Assembly: GCA_009731375.1 (NCBI GenBank)
Contig: BJOX01000214.1
Location: 419,528-443,195, forward strand
Length of the DNA stretch: 23,668 nucleotides
Source: Paulinella micropora
Lineage: Eukaryota > Cercozoa > Imbricatea > Euglyphida
Direction: 5' to 3'
The notes below the pieces were generated by a model. It did no database searches and was not told where the DNA came from. It saw nothing but the letters and a program-made list of their open reading frames with translations. Of the stretch, positions 1 to 8,515 are shown in pieces (within the stretch, counting starts at the first letter, position 1; each line of letters opens with the position of its first letter). The position numbers were made by a program, and so were the translations under genes.

Positions 1-31
1 AATAGAAGCACAGATAGGCGACGAACACAAG

Positions 32-1945
32 ATGCTTGTGCCACGAATAGGTAATGACCCCCGAAGTGTAGAAAGATTTGTTGATGCTATTATTAGAAGC
101 ATTCAAGAGATAATTATGAGTCCCAGACTTAATAGATTACTTAACCTTGCTACGGGTGTTGGGCGATATGGTGTGAGAAGGCTAGCGTGGGGGCAGATAT
201 TGAGATTAATTGCCAACAATCCACAACTACGTGCGATGAATGTTGGATTACTTGGAAGAAGAAGATCAGATGCTTTAAATACCCTTTTGCTAGCACTAGC
301 AGGAAATGAAGCGCCAGAGAGATTGGGTTTGCATCCGCCTGATCCTCGTCTGATCGCAAGCGGACAGCAAAGAATAGGTGATTATGCGTTGAAGGATAAG
401 CTGACAAGATTAGGCTTACAGATATCAACAATGATGGCATGGCAAACATTTAAAACAGGCGTTGAAACTACTGCCAACGTTGCTTTTGGCGCATTTCTAC
501 ATCACATATACAATACATGGTCTGCTCAACCAGATGCTCTCATTAAGTTGGAAGAAGAACGAATTCATACCGAGGGAAGTAATTATAATGGTGGGGGCAC
601 ACGAGTGGAAAGCCGTCTTCAATTAGAAGATAGAACTCGTGGCAAATTTCCTTACATTCTACCAGCAGATGCTTTGGACTTAGTTGCTTTTGAACATGAT
701 TTATTGTATGCTACTGGTGATAAAAATGTCCAAAAAAAAAACTTCGCCGACCAACGATACTTTGAAAGAATTACCAATATGAGCGATTATCTAACGAGTA
801 ATGGATTGGCTACGGCCGAAGTTGCTAAAACTATTTCTGACAATTACAATTCAATGCTCTCAAAAGCAGATATATCTAAAATGACATTACAAGCACAAGG
901 GAGAGTCCGCAGTGGAGTATCATATTTGGACGCGATGAAATTCTGGAAAACTATTAAATTAACACCTCCAGAACAAGCACTAAATCAAGGTGCTAGTATA
1001 TCAGACGTAGCAGACGCAGATGATATTTTGGATAAGAGAATTTACGAAGAAGTGAGGGGTAAATTGACACCAGACCAAATGAAGCAATTAGAGGATTTAG
1101 AATTGAGGGATGCGAGCGTGCCAAGAAAACAAACACCAATACCAACACCAGCACCGCAAATCATGCCACCGCAAACCATGCCACCGCAAACCATGCCACC
1201 GCAAACCATGCCACCGCAAACCATGCCACCGCAAACCATGCCACCGCAAACAACGCAAGCACCAGCACCACCAAATCCACAACCAGAGTATGAAGGACAT
1301 GTTTATAAAAGTGGAGCAAAGCAGGGACTCCCATTCTGGGAGGAGAAATTTAAAGATGAAAAACTCAAAGAAATGATGAAAGAATACAAAGTTTCAGATG
1401 ATCCAGATCCAGCAACAACACCAAATCAAGCCATGGTTGATAGTATGAGAAGTATTGACCAATTGGTTGATAAGATTATGGGGAAATCTCCCGCCGATGA
1501 AAGAGAAGATATGTTAGNNNNNNNNNNTGGAATTGGCACTTCGCAAACAAATCCGCTTATTAAAGGCAACGAACAAAGACGCGATCGTGTGCTAGCAACT
1601 AAGCATGATTTTGAATTACTAGACAACACACTTTATAGCAACACAAATAATCACTTTATGTTGAATAAATACAATAGGGCAGTCATCCAGAATAGAATAA
1701 AAGAAAAAAGAGAGTTTCCAAAAATGAAACGAAATCTGACGAGAAACTTCCCTGCTGAAATCCCGCGACAAGTTCAAACTCGCCCTGAAAGAAAGGATTT
1801 TAAACCGCTCGTCAATCCTCCAAGTAATTATGCTTTTGGTAGTCCTTACTCTCCTTATTTCTATAATTATGCTTCACCACCCCAACCCTTTGGTGCCGAA
1901 TATGATAATTATAGATACAATCCAAACTATTTTCAAAACCCATAA
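32..1945 (+). CDS. PLA2-domain virion-type protein, left copy (5' end possibly outside window)
   Basis: A phospholipase A2-like domain is visible: a glycine-rich loop YNGGGTRV (about residues 185-192) is followed by D216-x2-A219-x2-H222-D223-x2-Y226. This is the Ca-loop plus DxxAxxHDxxY catalytic pattern of the PLA2 domains known in parvovirus-type capsid proteins, where they breach endosomal membranes; a similar entry role here is inference. The N-terminal ~170 residues are helical and partly hydrophobic. The middle has a Pro/Gln-rich tract of MPPQT repeats, and the C-terminus is Tyr/Asn/Pro-rich (ends YNPNYFQNP). ATG at 32 is the first in frame, but the frame stays open to base 2, so the true start may lie upstream. 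A 10-N gap interrupts the frame. Relative to the right copy it lacks about 176 residues before the ALNQGAS segment. It lies 36 bp upstream of the ATPase in the same direction. Confidence 0.75.
   Translation: MLVPRIGNDPRSVERFVDAIIRSIQEIIMSPRLNRLLNLATGVGRYGVRRLAWGQILRLIANNPQLRAMNVGLLGRRRSDALNTLLLALAGNEAPERLGLHPPDPRLIASGQQRIGDYALKDKLTRLGLQISTMMAWQTFKTGVETTANVAFGAFLHHIYNTWSAQPDALIKLEEERIHTEGSNYNGGGTRVESRLQLEDRTRGKFPYILPADALDLVAFEHDLLYATGDKNVQKKNFADQRYFERITNMSDYLTSNGLATAEVAKTISDNYNSMLSKADISKMTLQAQGRVRSGVSYLDAMKFWKTIKLTPPEQALNQGASISDVADADDILDKRIYEEVRGKLTPDQMKQLEDLELRDASVPRKQTPIPTPAPQIMPPQTMPPQTMPPQTMPPQTMPPQTMPPQTTQAPAPPNPQPEYEGHVYKSGAKQGLPFWEEKFKDEKLKEMMKEYKVSDDPDPATTPNQAMVDSMRSIDQLVDKIMGKSPADEREDMLXXXXGIGTSQTNPLIKGNEQRRDRVLATKHDFELLDNTLYSNTNNHFMLNKYNRAVIQNRIKEKREFPKMKRNLTRNFPAEIPRQVQTRPERKDFKPLVNPPSNYAFGSPYSPYFYNYASPPQPFGAEYDNYRYNPNYFQNP
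1163..1252 (+). repeat. Six 15-bp in-frame tandem repeats (MPPQT)
   Basis: The unit ATGCCACCGCAAACC occurs six times, starting at 1163, 1178, 1193, 1208, 1223 and 1238, and encodes Met-Pro-Pro-Gln-Thr. It forms a flexible proline-rich linker in the PLA2 protein. The right copy has a different proline-rich repeat at the equivalent place. Confidence 0.95.
1518..1527. other. Assembly gap (10 N) inside the PLA2 gene
   Basis: Ten N bases interrupt the left PLA2 gene. The right copy has about 12 residues here (from ALIRLL to QNG), so the true gap is probably longer than 10 bases. It shows the window is a scaffold of separate contigs. Confidence 0.97.
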
Positions 1946-1953
1946 TATAAGAA

Positions 1954-1978
1954 AAGTTAATTTAAATTAAATCAACTT
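1954..1978. terminator. 25-bp AT-rich palindrome after the PLA2 gene
   Basis: A near-perfect dyad AAGTTRATTT...AAATYAACTT begins 9 bp after the PLA2 stop and ends 3 bp before the ATPase start. The same element, in flipped form, follows the KGTPEY gene at 3550-3574 and recurs at 19687-19711. Position after stop codons suggests an mRNA 3'-end hairpin, as in the hairpin-directed polyadenylation known for mimivirus; a regulatory operator is the alternative. Confidence 0.5.
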
Positions 1979-1981
1979 TAG

Positions 1982-2885
1982 ATGCCTAAATCTATACATA
2001 AAGGATTAATAGCAAACAAGTTGCCACGAAAAACACTTTTGAAGCAGAATCTGGAGAAGACCAACATAGAAAAAGCACACGAGGAATTTACTATTGACAG
2101 GCCAGTAATAACAGAGCTAGATAGCAAAAAACTGCCCAAATTTCACGATGACTTGGAAATACAACCAATTAAAACACAAAGAGACTGCATTGAATTGCTC
2201 CCTATTCAAAAAGAAGGAATATTGCCAGCAATGGGGACTATGGTTATATGCGCAAGCACTGGCGGAGGTAAATCAGTTATGATTTGTAATCTACTCGCCA
2301 AAAAGAACATGTTGAAAGGTTTTTACGATAGAATAGTCGTATTTTGCTTAAGCCCGTGCCCGATTTTGGAGGACACTCTCAAGTTAAAAAAAGAAGACAT
2401 AATCAAAGAAGATAGACCTGACTTAATGAGAGACATATTAACTAAACAAAAAAGAACTGATTAAAACTAAAGGTTTTAAGAAGGCACCAAAAATACTATT
2501 GTTGTTGGATGACATAGCACAGAGTAAAACCTTTCTCAAATCAGAAGTGCTTACCGAGTTGTTTTTCGCTTCAACACATGCTAAAGTGTCAGTCTGGGTA
2601 GCAACTCAGAGTTATACACAACTCCCGCGAAGAATAAGAATTAATTGCCATTGGATGATTATTTTTAATGGAGTAAGGAGAAGCGAACTTGACAGACTGG
2701 CAGATGAATATGAAAGCCCTTTTCTCACCAAAAAAGAATTTTACAATATGGTTAAATATGCTACGGCAGAACCTTATTCGTTTCTAGCAATTAATAATAC
2801 TGCTAGTGATAGAACAACCCAGTTTAGAAAGAATTTCTCTACTATATTGCGATTAAATAAGGATAGAGATATGACAAACCTGTAA
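1982..2885 (+). pseudogene. FtsK-HerA/A32-type genome packaging ATPase, left copy, one frameshift
   Basis: Predicted DNA-packaging ATPase that would pump the genome into the capsid. The Walker A motif ASTGGGKS lies at residues 91-98. A Walker B-like strand, KILLLLDDIAQ, follows about 80 residues later, then a polar VWVATQSYTQLPRR segment resembling the sensor strand of this superfamily. Total length would be about 300 aa, usual for PLV and virophage ATPases. The frame breaks in the A-run 2448-2453: the first part stops at 2464 and the rest continues in another frame to 2885. The right copy has one A fewer here and reads through, so this is a 1-base homopolymer insertion and may be a sequencing error. 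It is the second gene of the morphogenesis block. Confidence 0.8.
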
Positions 2886-2927
2886 AAAATAAAATTAAAT
2901 GGTTTTTTTTTCGCCATAATATATGTC

Positions 2928-3551
2928 ATGACGGAATCAACTAAATTATACAAAACTTGCTATCATCAGGCAATCGCACTTTGGCATAAACAAAACGCAC
3001 AAGGAAAATTCGTAACCATTCGTAAGGGAACGCCCGAATACTTAGCAGTAAGGAAGATAGAAGCGGATATTAAGAGTGGTAAGATTAAGTGTCAATTAAA
3101 GCCAAAAGTAAGCAAATCGGAAAGTAAGAACAATGGACAACCTATTGCCAGCGGGCAACCAGACCAAGTGCCAGACGAAGCATTGAAAAGAAAGGCGCCA
3201 GACATAGCATCGGCAAATAATTCGTCTCCCGAACCAAATGCCAAACCTGTTGAAATGTCTCCAGCGCCTAAGGTTGAACAATCTTTACCCAAATCTGTTA
3301 ATCCCACTCCTGTTGCTGTGCCAACAAAAACTACCACAACACCAGCAAGCAAGATAGAAGCAATAGAAGATGCTTCTAAGGAAACTCCACCACCACCTAA
3401 GGAGGTTGCCGACGTTGATGTAAATCAAGCCAGAGCGGATTTAAAGAAAATGAAAGAGGAAAGAATTACGCACAAGAATTTACAAATTATGAAAAAAATA
3501 ATTAACGCTATTGATAAAATAATATATTATGCGGATATTTATATATTTTAA
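2928..3551 (+). CDS. KGTPEY-motif basic protein with disordered tail, left copy
   Basis: Function unknown. The first ~60 residues form a compact basic segment (HQAIALWHKQN...TIRKGTPEYLAVRKIEADIKSGKI). Short 'W-x-K ... KGTPEY' segments of this kind are, to my recollection, common in small proteins of large eukaryotic DNA viruses. The next ~110 residues are Pro/Lys/Ser/Ala-rich and probably disordered, ending in a charged helix (MKEERITHKNLQIMKKI). ATG 2928 is preceded by an ATATAT box and matches the right copy's start. The left copy runs about 14 residues past the position where the right copy stops, because a short indel removes the GGAGAATAA stop. It sits between the ATPase and the 130-aa gene. 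A virion DNA-binding or scaffold role is only a guess from composition and position. Confidence 0.7.
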   Translation: MTESTKLYKTCYHQAIALWHKQNAQGKFVTIRKGTPEYLAVRKIEADIKSGKIKCQLKPKVSKSESKNNGQPIASGQPDQVPDEALKRKAPDIASANNSSPEPNAKPVEMSPAPKVEQSLPKSVNPTPVAVPTKTTTTPASKIEAIEDASKETPPPPKEVADVDVNQARADLKKMKEERITHKNLQIMKKIINAIDKIIYYADIYIF

Positions 3552-3574
3552 GTTGATTTAAATTAAATTAACTT
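3550..3574. terminator. 25-bp AT-rich palindrome after the KGTPEY gene
   Basis: The same near-perfect dyad as at 1954-1978, in the flipped orientation. It overlaps the end of the preceding gene and precedes the next ATG by 11 bp. A 3'-end hairpin or operator is inferred from its recurrence between genes. Confidence 0.5.
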
Positions 3575-3585
3575 ATTATTATATA

Positions 3586-3982
3586 ATGATTAAACTTGAG
3601 TGCTTCAACTCGTTTGCCGATTGGCTTTATCAACAAACTCAACGAAGCAAACCGCCCCGCGAGTGATGGATTTCAACTAAACCAATTTGAATTGTGGAGT
3701 AGTCATGGTGCTCCATTAGTTAATAAACAATTAACCGAATTTGGCGACCTTGTCTCACATGAGAAGAGCACCATTCAAAACACATTAACAGACATTTCTG
3801 ATAACAAAGAAAATGGAGATGTTGTTGATTTGGACACTGCTGTCAGCAGTTTGGCTTATTTGAAGAAAGCGGTTCAAAATGCTGAGGCAAGAGAGTTTCA
3901 ATTGACTTCACCACAAGGCACAAGACTTGACAACATACAAAAATCAGTTGATATTATTAAACAATCCGTTTCAGGCGAATAA
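3586..3982 (+). CDS. Conserved ~130-aa protein upstream of the capsid gene, left copy, N-terminal indel
   Basis: Function unknown. The protein is hydrophilic and mostly helical, with conserved segments NEANRP, DGFQLNQFELWSS, LTEFGDLV and a C-terminal QLTSPQ...LDNIQKSVDII. It contains no cysteine or recognisable enzyme motif. The right copy begins MIKNTS at an ATG whose counterpart here is 3586. In the left copy about 2 bases are missing within the first ~12 codons, so the long frame (open from about 3596) has no ATG of its own and the first codons are out of frame. Position directly before the major capsid gene suggests a minor virion or assembly protein. That is inference from synteny only. 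Confidence 0.65.
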
Positions 3983-4040
3983 ATAATTATTTTTAATTTC
4001 TATTATTTTTTTTATTAGTATAATAAGCCATGTAATTTCT

Positions 4041-4058
4041 ACAACCACAACAACAAAA
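4041..4058 (+). promoter_or_regulatory. CAA-rich leader immediately before the capsid ATG
   Basis: An unstructured run of CAA/ACC triplets with no G directly precedes the ATG at 4059. It is conserved before the right-copy capsid gene, while the sequence just upstream differs between copies. CAA-rich leaders are known to favour translation in eukaryotes, so a translation-enhancing leader for the most abundant protein is plausible. A TATTAGTATAATAAG promoter-like stretch lies just upstream. Confidence 0.35.
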
Positions 4059-5469
4059 ATGGAAGGAAAGGATTCTAAAAATACTGAGGAGTTGATGACC
4101 CTCAACAACCTCAGGTATGAGTTGCCAGCAAATCTAGCACTCACTGAACAGGGAAGTATCTTTAAGAAGAACTTTGCCGACCAGCAGACTTATACCAGTT
4201 CGTCGGACTGAAATGATTTTTACACTACAGGCCAGCACTGATTTTGTTTATGGAAAGAATTGCTATTTGTCGTTTGATATTAAGGCCGACGGGTTGGTTA
4301 CGACCGCAGGGAATAACTGCGCGATCGGTTTTCAAAACACACCAGCAACCGCTATTTTTGAACGATTTTTGTTGGAAATTAAGGACTGTAGCGAACTTGA
4401 ACGAATTGAAGATTTGAATAAACTGGTGCGAAATACTCTCCCGTGGCATTATCTTTTGATTATCGCCGACAGGCACAGATGGTGGGACAGAGAGAATCAG
4501 TCAGTGTTAATGCTAATATTACTGATGATTCAGTTGTTGATTTTGCCATTAATACTCCCACGGTCGTGGGCACTGGTCAGTATTTGAAAGTATGTATTCC
4601 TCTCCATTACTTCTCGGGGGGTGTTTAATGAAGAAACTCTCATTCCTCCTTCTCTAATTAGTGGTATGAGACTTCGTTTGACATTTGCTCCACCTCAGGA
4701 AGCATTCGCCATTATTGGGAGCACTGATGGTAAGGTTTCTACTGGGTTTGATGGTTCCGCTTTGACTTTCACCGTATCAAATCCAGTCGTAATGCTGGAG
4801 ACATTCTCTCTTGCTCCCGCTGTCCAGAGAAATATTATGGAACAGATGGGAAGCAAGGATGGGCTTCCATACACTTATGAAACATATTACAATCAAAAAG
4901 CAAATCCAGGAACTTCTGATGATTTTAATCTTCAAGTGAATAAGGCAGTAGCACGTGCTCAGTGTTTGTATATCGTTACGCAAACTGTGGTTGCTGATCA
5001 TGCTAGTATTGATAACTTGGGAACTGCTCCAATGCCTTATAAACAATATCAATGCCGTATTGGTGATTGGTATGCTCCACAACAGAAGATGGAACGCGGA
5101 GGAAGCACCGATACTCTGGCCGCCGTTCAACGAGGATGTGCCGAATTGTATATTAATAATCTCCAAGCGACTATGGGTATTCGCGATGCTTATATGTCTT
5201 CATCTGTTTCTCTTGAAAACTTTCGCAAATATTATGCTCTTACTGGTTCTACTGCTACAGATAATAATGGAGAATTTGCTACCATTATCCAGACACTCAA
5301 CCAGTCGCCACATATTGGAGCATCTGGTCTCGCAGTTAATAACTCACGAACTGCTGAAGTCACTCTTCGTTATGCGGCCGATTATAATGCTACTCGTGCC
5401 ATTACTGCTTGGTTGAAATACGTCAAAGTGGCGTCTATCTACCCGTCTCGCTGTGTCGTAAAACAATAA
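4059..5469 (+). pseudogene. Major capsid protein (double jelly-roll type), left copy, three frameshifts
   Basis: Counterpart of the intact 470-aa gene at 17789-19201. Assignment as PLV-type major capsid protein rests on length, beta-rich composition, and position between the ATPase block and the penton-like gene. ATG 4059 follows the CAA-rich leader. Three indels break the frame relative to the right copy: two G missing near 4204, one C missing near 4453, and one extra G in the G-run near 4615-4621 (net -2 bases). All lie in short homopolymers, so sequencing error is as likely as decay. Two surface-like patches (about 4968-5050 and 5233-5283) differ strongly from the right copy while flanking sequence is nearly identical. 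A start-stop ATGTAA in the leader region at 4029-4034 is absent from the right copy. Confidence 0.8.
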
Positions 5470-5510
5470 AAAATTAAAAATTAGAATAATATATAATTTA
5501 TAATATAGCA

Positions 5511-6308
5511 ATGTCATTTACGATCTCCAACTTAGAAGACGAAAAGCGCACCTGCAAAAATTTCCTCCTTCGCGTCTCCTCAAGCGATAAAACAGAATCA
5601 AAATCCGCTTCTACTCACAATGGCCGTTTCGTCGTTGATTTACCAGCAACTGGTCGTAATATTGATATAATCAGTGCTTATGTCGTTAAAAGTATCTCTA
5701 TTCCAAACGTTTTCCCAAACATACCGAGTTATGCCAACACTCTCACATTGATTAAAACAACTGGATCGGCTACAAAAACGGCAATCGTAACAGAAAATCA
5801 ATACACCATTGATACATTTATTACCGCTCTTCAAACTGCGATTAATTCAGCAATTACCCCCAACTCCGTAGTTATAACTTTGAACTCCGTTAATAAATTG
5901 GATTTCGCTTTCACTGGTGATACGTATGCTTTTGATTACGATAACAGCACTATTAGCGACAAGATAGGACTGACTGCTGATATCTCGGCGGCGGCAAGTA
6001 GCACGATGCAATCCATAGTAAATCTAATCGGTGAAACGGCCGTTTATGTCCATAGCCGTGCTTTAAATCAATCTGGTTTAGTTGAAGCAAATGGTAATTT
6101 TTCTGTCGTTGGTAAATGTAATTTAGATAAGCCCTATGGAGTCCAGTGCTACTTTGAATCGTCAAACGATGTTGCCGATTATGTGCCATTTAATACGACA
6201 AAAAGTTTAAGGTCTATTGATTTTGTAATTAGAAATGCGAGTGGCAATGTGCTTGAATGTCCTGTCAATTTTGAAGTTTCAATTCTTCTCAAAGTCTATC
6301 ATGCTTAA
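5511..6308 (+). CDS. Penton-like minor capsid protein (single jelly-roll), left copy
   Basis: 265 aa, beta-rich and Ser/Thr/Asn-rich, without transmembrane segments. The early segment NGRFVVDLPATGRNIDIISAY followed by SISIPNVFPNI resembles the start of PLV and virophage penton proteins, and the C-terminal strand (NFEVSILLKVYHA) is typical of a closing jelly-roll strand. Penton proteins occupy the fivefold vertices of such capsids. The gene lies 41 bp after the major capsid gene in the same direction, the usual PLV order. ATG 5511 follows an AT-rich TATA-like spacer. The N-terminal three quarters are almost identical to the right copy, whereas residues about 225-255 differ (IDFVIRNASGNVLECPV versus IDIVVRNAQGFVLELPL). 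The frame is intact. Confidence 0.75.
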   Translation: MSFTISNLEDEKRTCKNFLLRVSSSDKTESKSASTHNGRFVVDLPATGRNIDIISAYVVKSISIPNVFPNIPSYANTLTLIKTTGSATKTAIVTENQYTIDTFITALQTAINSAITPNSVVITLNSVNKLDFAFTGDTYAFDYDNSTISDKIGLTADISAAASSTMQSIVNLIGETAVYVHSRALNQSGLVEANGNFSVVGKCNLDKPYGVQCYFESSNDVADYVPFNTTKSLRSIDFVIRNASGNVLECPVNFEVSILLKVYHA

Positions 6309-6332
6309 GCAAAAAAAGAATACATAAATATA

Positions 6333-6584
6333 ATGACATCATTCATAGAAAATTTAGACATATTATTTATGTTGATAAAAAACATCAACTCACGCCGACG
6401 ACAGCAACATAAAGAACAAATCCCCTGCGGTGTTAATATTGACCAATTCTACATATATTTGAAGAGAAATCACGCACGTATAACAGAAAAGTTAATCAAA
6501 AACAAAGATTTTGAATACATAAAAAAAATGTCCATAGAGATAGAAAAGAAAGTTGATGCGCAAATACAATATTCTATGATATAA
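6333..6584 (+). CDS. Small conserved basic protein (83 aa), left copy
   Basis: Function unknown. The protein is Lys/Arg-rich and probably helical, with conserved core SRRRQQHKEQIPCGVNIDQF, then YLKRNHARITEKLIKNKDFEYIKKM. No known domain was recognised. It starts 25 bp after the penton stop and runs in the same direction. In the right copy the homologous gene is separated from penton by an inserted GIY-YIG gene. Conservation of frame and length in both copies supports a real gene. Its 3' end converges with the fibre-like gene on the other strand, 33 bp away. Confidence 0.65.
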   Translation: MTSFIENLDILFMLIKNINSRRRQQHKEQIPCGVNIDQFYIYLKRNHARITEKLIKNKDFEYIKKMSIEIEKKVDAQIQYSMI

Positions 6585-6617
6585 TATTTTGCCATAAATA
6601 AACCCTTCTTTTTTTGG

Positions 6618-7853
6618 TTAAATCTGATCTTCAATCCAGTTTAATGAAGCGTAAACGCTCGCCGTTCCACCGCTCGTATTTTGTGCGGATATAGTAAATG
6701 TCTTACCTGACCCTATCTTGATATTATATTGAGACAAATCAATGTATATGGATGAGCCAGCAGACAACACATATGTGAATATCACACTTCCACCTGTTCT
6801 TGTTGTCCCCGCTGTATCAACCTCTGCTAACGATGTGTTTGTATCGTAATTTGAATAAGAAGGTGTTCCTCCCAATGTGGTATTAAGAATAATTCTCGCG
6901 ATACACGTTTTAGTATCTGAATTACTTATACACAAATTCTCAAAGTAGATTATGTTATAATTCGTTTTGCTGTTGAATGTGGCGCGGTTTCTAATAGTAA
7001 ATATTGCATTTTCAGTTGCTCCTATAGTTTTGACATTGTCATACGAATTAGTAATAGCAATAGTCCTATCAATATTCCCCTCAACCGCCAAAAACATACT
7101 AGCAGTTTTCATTACAACGGATTGGAGGCTTGACGAATACGCCTTCGCATAAATAGCAAACGCCGCCTGATCCAATTATGGAGTAGTAGCAGTGCTCGCG
7201 TATTTAATCGCATGAATTACTTCCATTCGTCCAGTGCGCGGATTTTCAATTTTGAATGTAATTTGACCGCTACCCAGATATTGGACGACTATTTCAAACA
7301 CGTTCAATTTGGTAAAATCAATCGTGGGGAAGTTTCCCGTATTATCACATTTATCAACATTCCACGCATACTGACTAACCACATTTTCTACACTTCCCGC
7401 CGTTCTTACAACAGACATTCCCGAGTTTGATTGTCTGAAACATAAATTGTCTGCTGGTGTGCCTATGCCAATATCGCAATTAAAAGTGGTTGCTGTAGTG
7501 GATGATGGAAACAATGCGGAGAATCTAGCAACTAAACCCATACCACTTCTATATTTGGCTCGCTCAATAGTCGTAATCTGCGCGGTTGAATTACCCGAGG
7601 CCGATGTAGTCAAAACCGCCATTGAATTAGCAGTTGATACCACCCCGCCGTTGGTTTCTGTTTTGTCAAAGAAACGTGTATTAATACCATATGTGAATAC
7701 ATTTTGTAAAACTGGCGACAGAGTGGCCGTTCGCAATTCTCCAAAGGCCGTTGTTGGTAGTGCGTCTCTTATAGCATCCGTTGATAATGAAGAAGAAGAT
7801 GACGATGTAGTTGATGACGATGGTGTATTTGTGCTTTGACCAAAAAGGTTCAT
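6618..7853 (-). pseudogene. Putative fibre/surface protein, left copy, in-frame stop
   Basis: Counterpart of the intact 410-aa gene at 14754-15986. It starts MNLFGQSTNTP, followed by a Ser/Thr stretch, then a long beta-rich region typical of virion surface or attachment proteins. The frame is interrupted at 7176-7178, where the right copy's TCA (Ser) is TAA. This is a base substitution, not a homopolymer indel, so it is more likely a real nonsense mutation, or a readthrough site, than a sequencing error. The remainder (6618-7175) stays open and nearly identical to the right copy, so the lesion is recent. It is transcribed against the capsid block and shares a short divergent promoter region with the GIY-YIG gene. 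The attachment role is inferred from composition and position only. Confidence 0.6.
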
Positions 7854-7957
7854 TTTATATTTTATATTATATAAAAAAGGAATGATGAAAGCACTTATAA
7901 TGTCTGTTATAATTATATCTTAAAGATATATAAACATATTCATATAGATATAAAACG

Positions 7958-8515
7958 ATGCCAGACTATAAACAAAGTAAAATATATAGCATCAGATCAC
8001 ATCAAACGAATGAAATATATATCGGTTCAACTATTCAACCATTATATAAACGATTATTTGAACACAAAAGAAGTTATAAAAATGGATGAATGGTAAATGT
8101 CGTTATATATCTTCTTTTGAAATAGTTAAATATGATGATGTATTTATTGAATTGGTTGAAGAGTGCCCATGCGACAATAAGGAACAACGGTGAAATGATT
8201 AGAACAACTGAAAATTGTGTAAATAAAAAAATAGAAGGTAGAACAGATAAAGAATATTATGAAGATAACAAAGACAAAATACTTCAACGCAATAAAGAAT
8301 ATTATGCAAAAAATAGAGACAAGATACACAAAATCAATAAAGAATATTATGAAGCGAATCGGGATAAAATAAATCAACAAAACAGAGAATATTATAAAGC
8401 AAACAGAGCACAAGCGCTTCAACAAAAGAAAGAATATAGAAAAATAAATAACGATAAAATAAAATTATATAATTATAGATACTCTCCGATTGGTTTATTC
8501 ACATTTAGGCTGTAG
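7958..8515 (+). pseudogene. GIY-YIG endonuclease with 15-residue repeats, left copy, frameshifted
   Basis: The N-terminus (MPDYKQSKIYSIRSHQTNEIYIGSTIQ) carries GIY-YIG signature elements KIYS and YIGST followed by a basic helix, as in free-standing homing-type nucleases. Compared with the intact right copy (16282-16866), one base is lost near 8088 and about 14 bases are lost near 8184, including the segment with the predicted catalytic Glu (RREGEII). The product would be split in three frames and is probably inactive. The C-terminal part holds charged 15-residue repeats of the form N-K/R-D-K-I-x6-Y-Y-x2. The gene lies between the fibre and Cys-rich genes; its stop (8513-8515) directly abuts the next ATG. 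This location differs from the right copy, indicating mobility. Confidence 0.75.

Noticed and set aside
1042-1300. Open frames antisense to the MPPQT repeats and an alternative forward frame at 1110-1376
   Set aside because: They arise from the 15-bp repeat, whose length is a multiple of three and so keeps all frames open; they are absent in the right copy.
2928-3551. Capsid maturation protease
   Set aside because: It sits where PLV morphogenesis genes lie, but no His-Asp/Glu-Cys pattern or adenain-like segment is visible and most of it looks disordered.
4777-5416. Alternative-frame ORFs inside the capsid gene, mirrored at 17842-18481
   Set aside because: Shadows of the conserved capsid frame; their sequence changes as expected for an overlapped frame.
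7447-7839. 130-aa forward ORF over the fibre-like gene
   Set aside because: It lies antisense to the fibre-like gene; the right counterpart is shorter and has no independent start, and composition follows the complementary gene.
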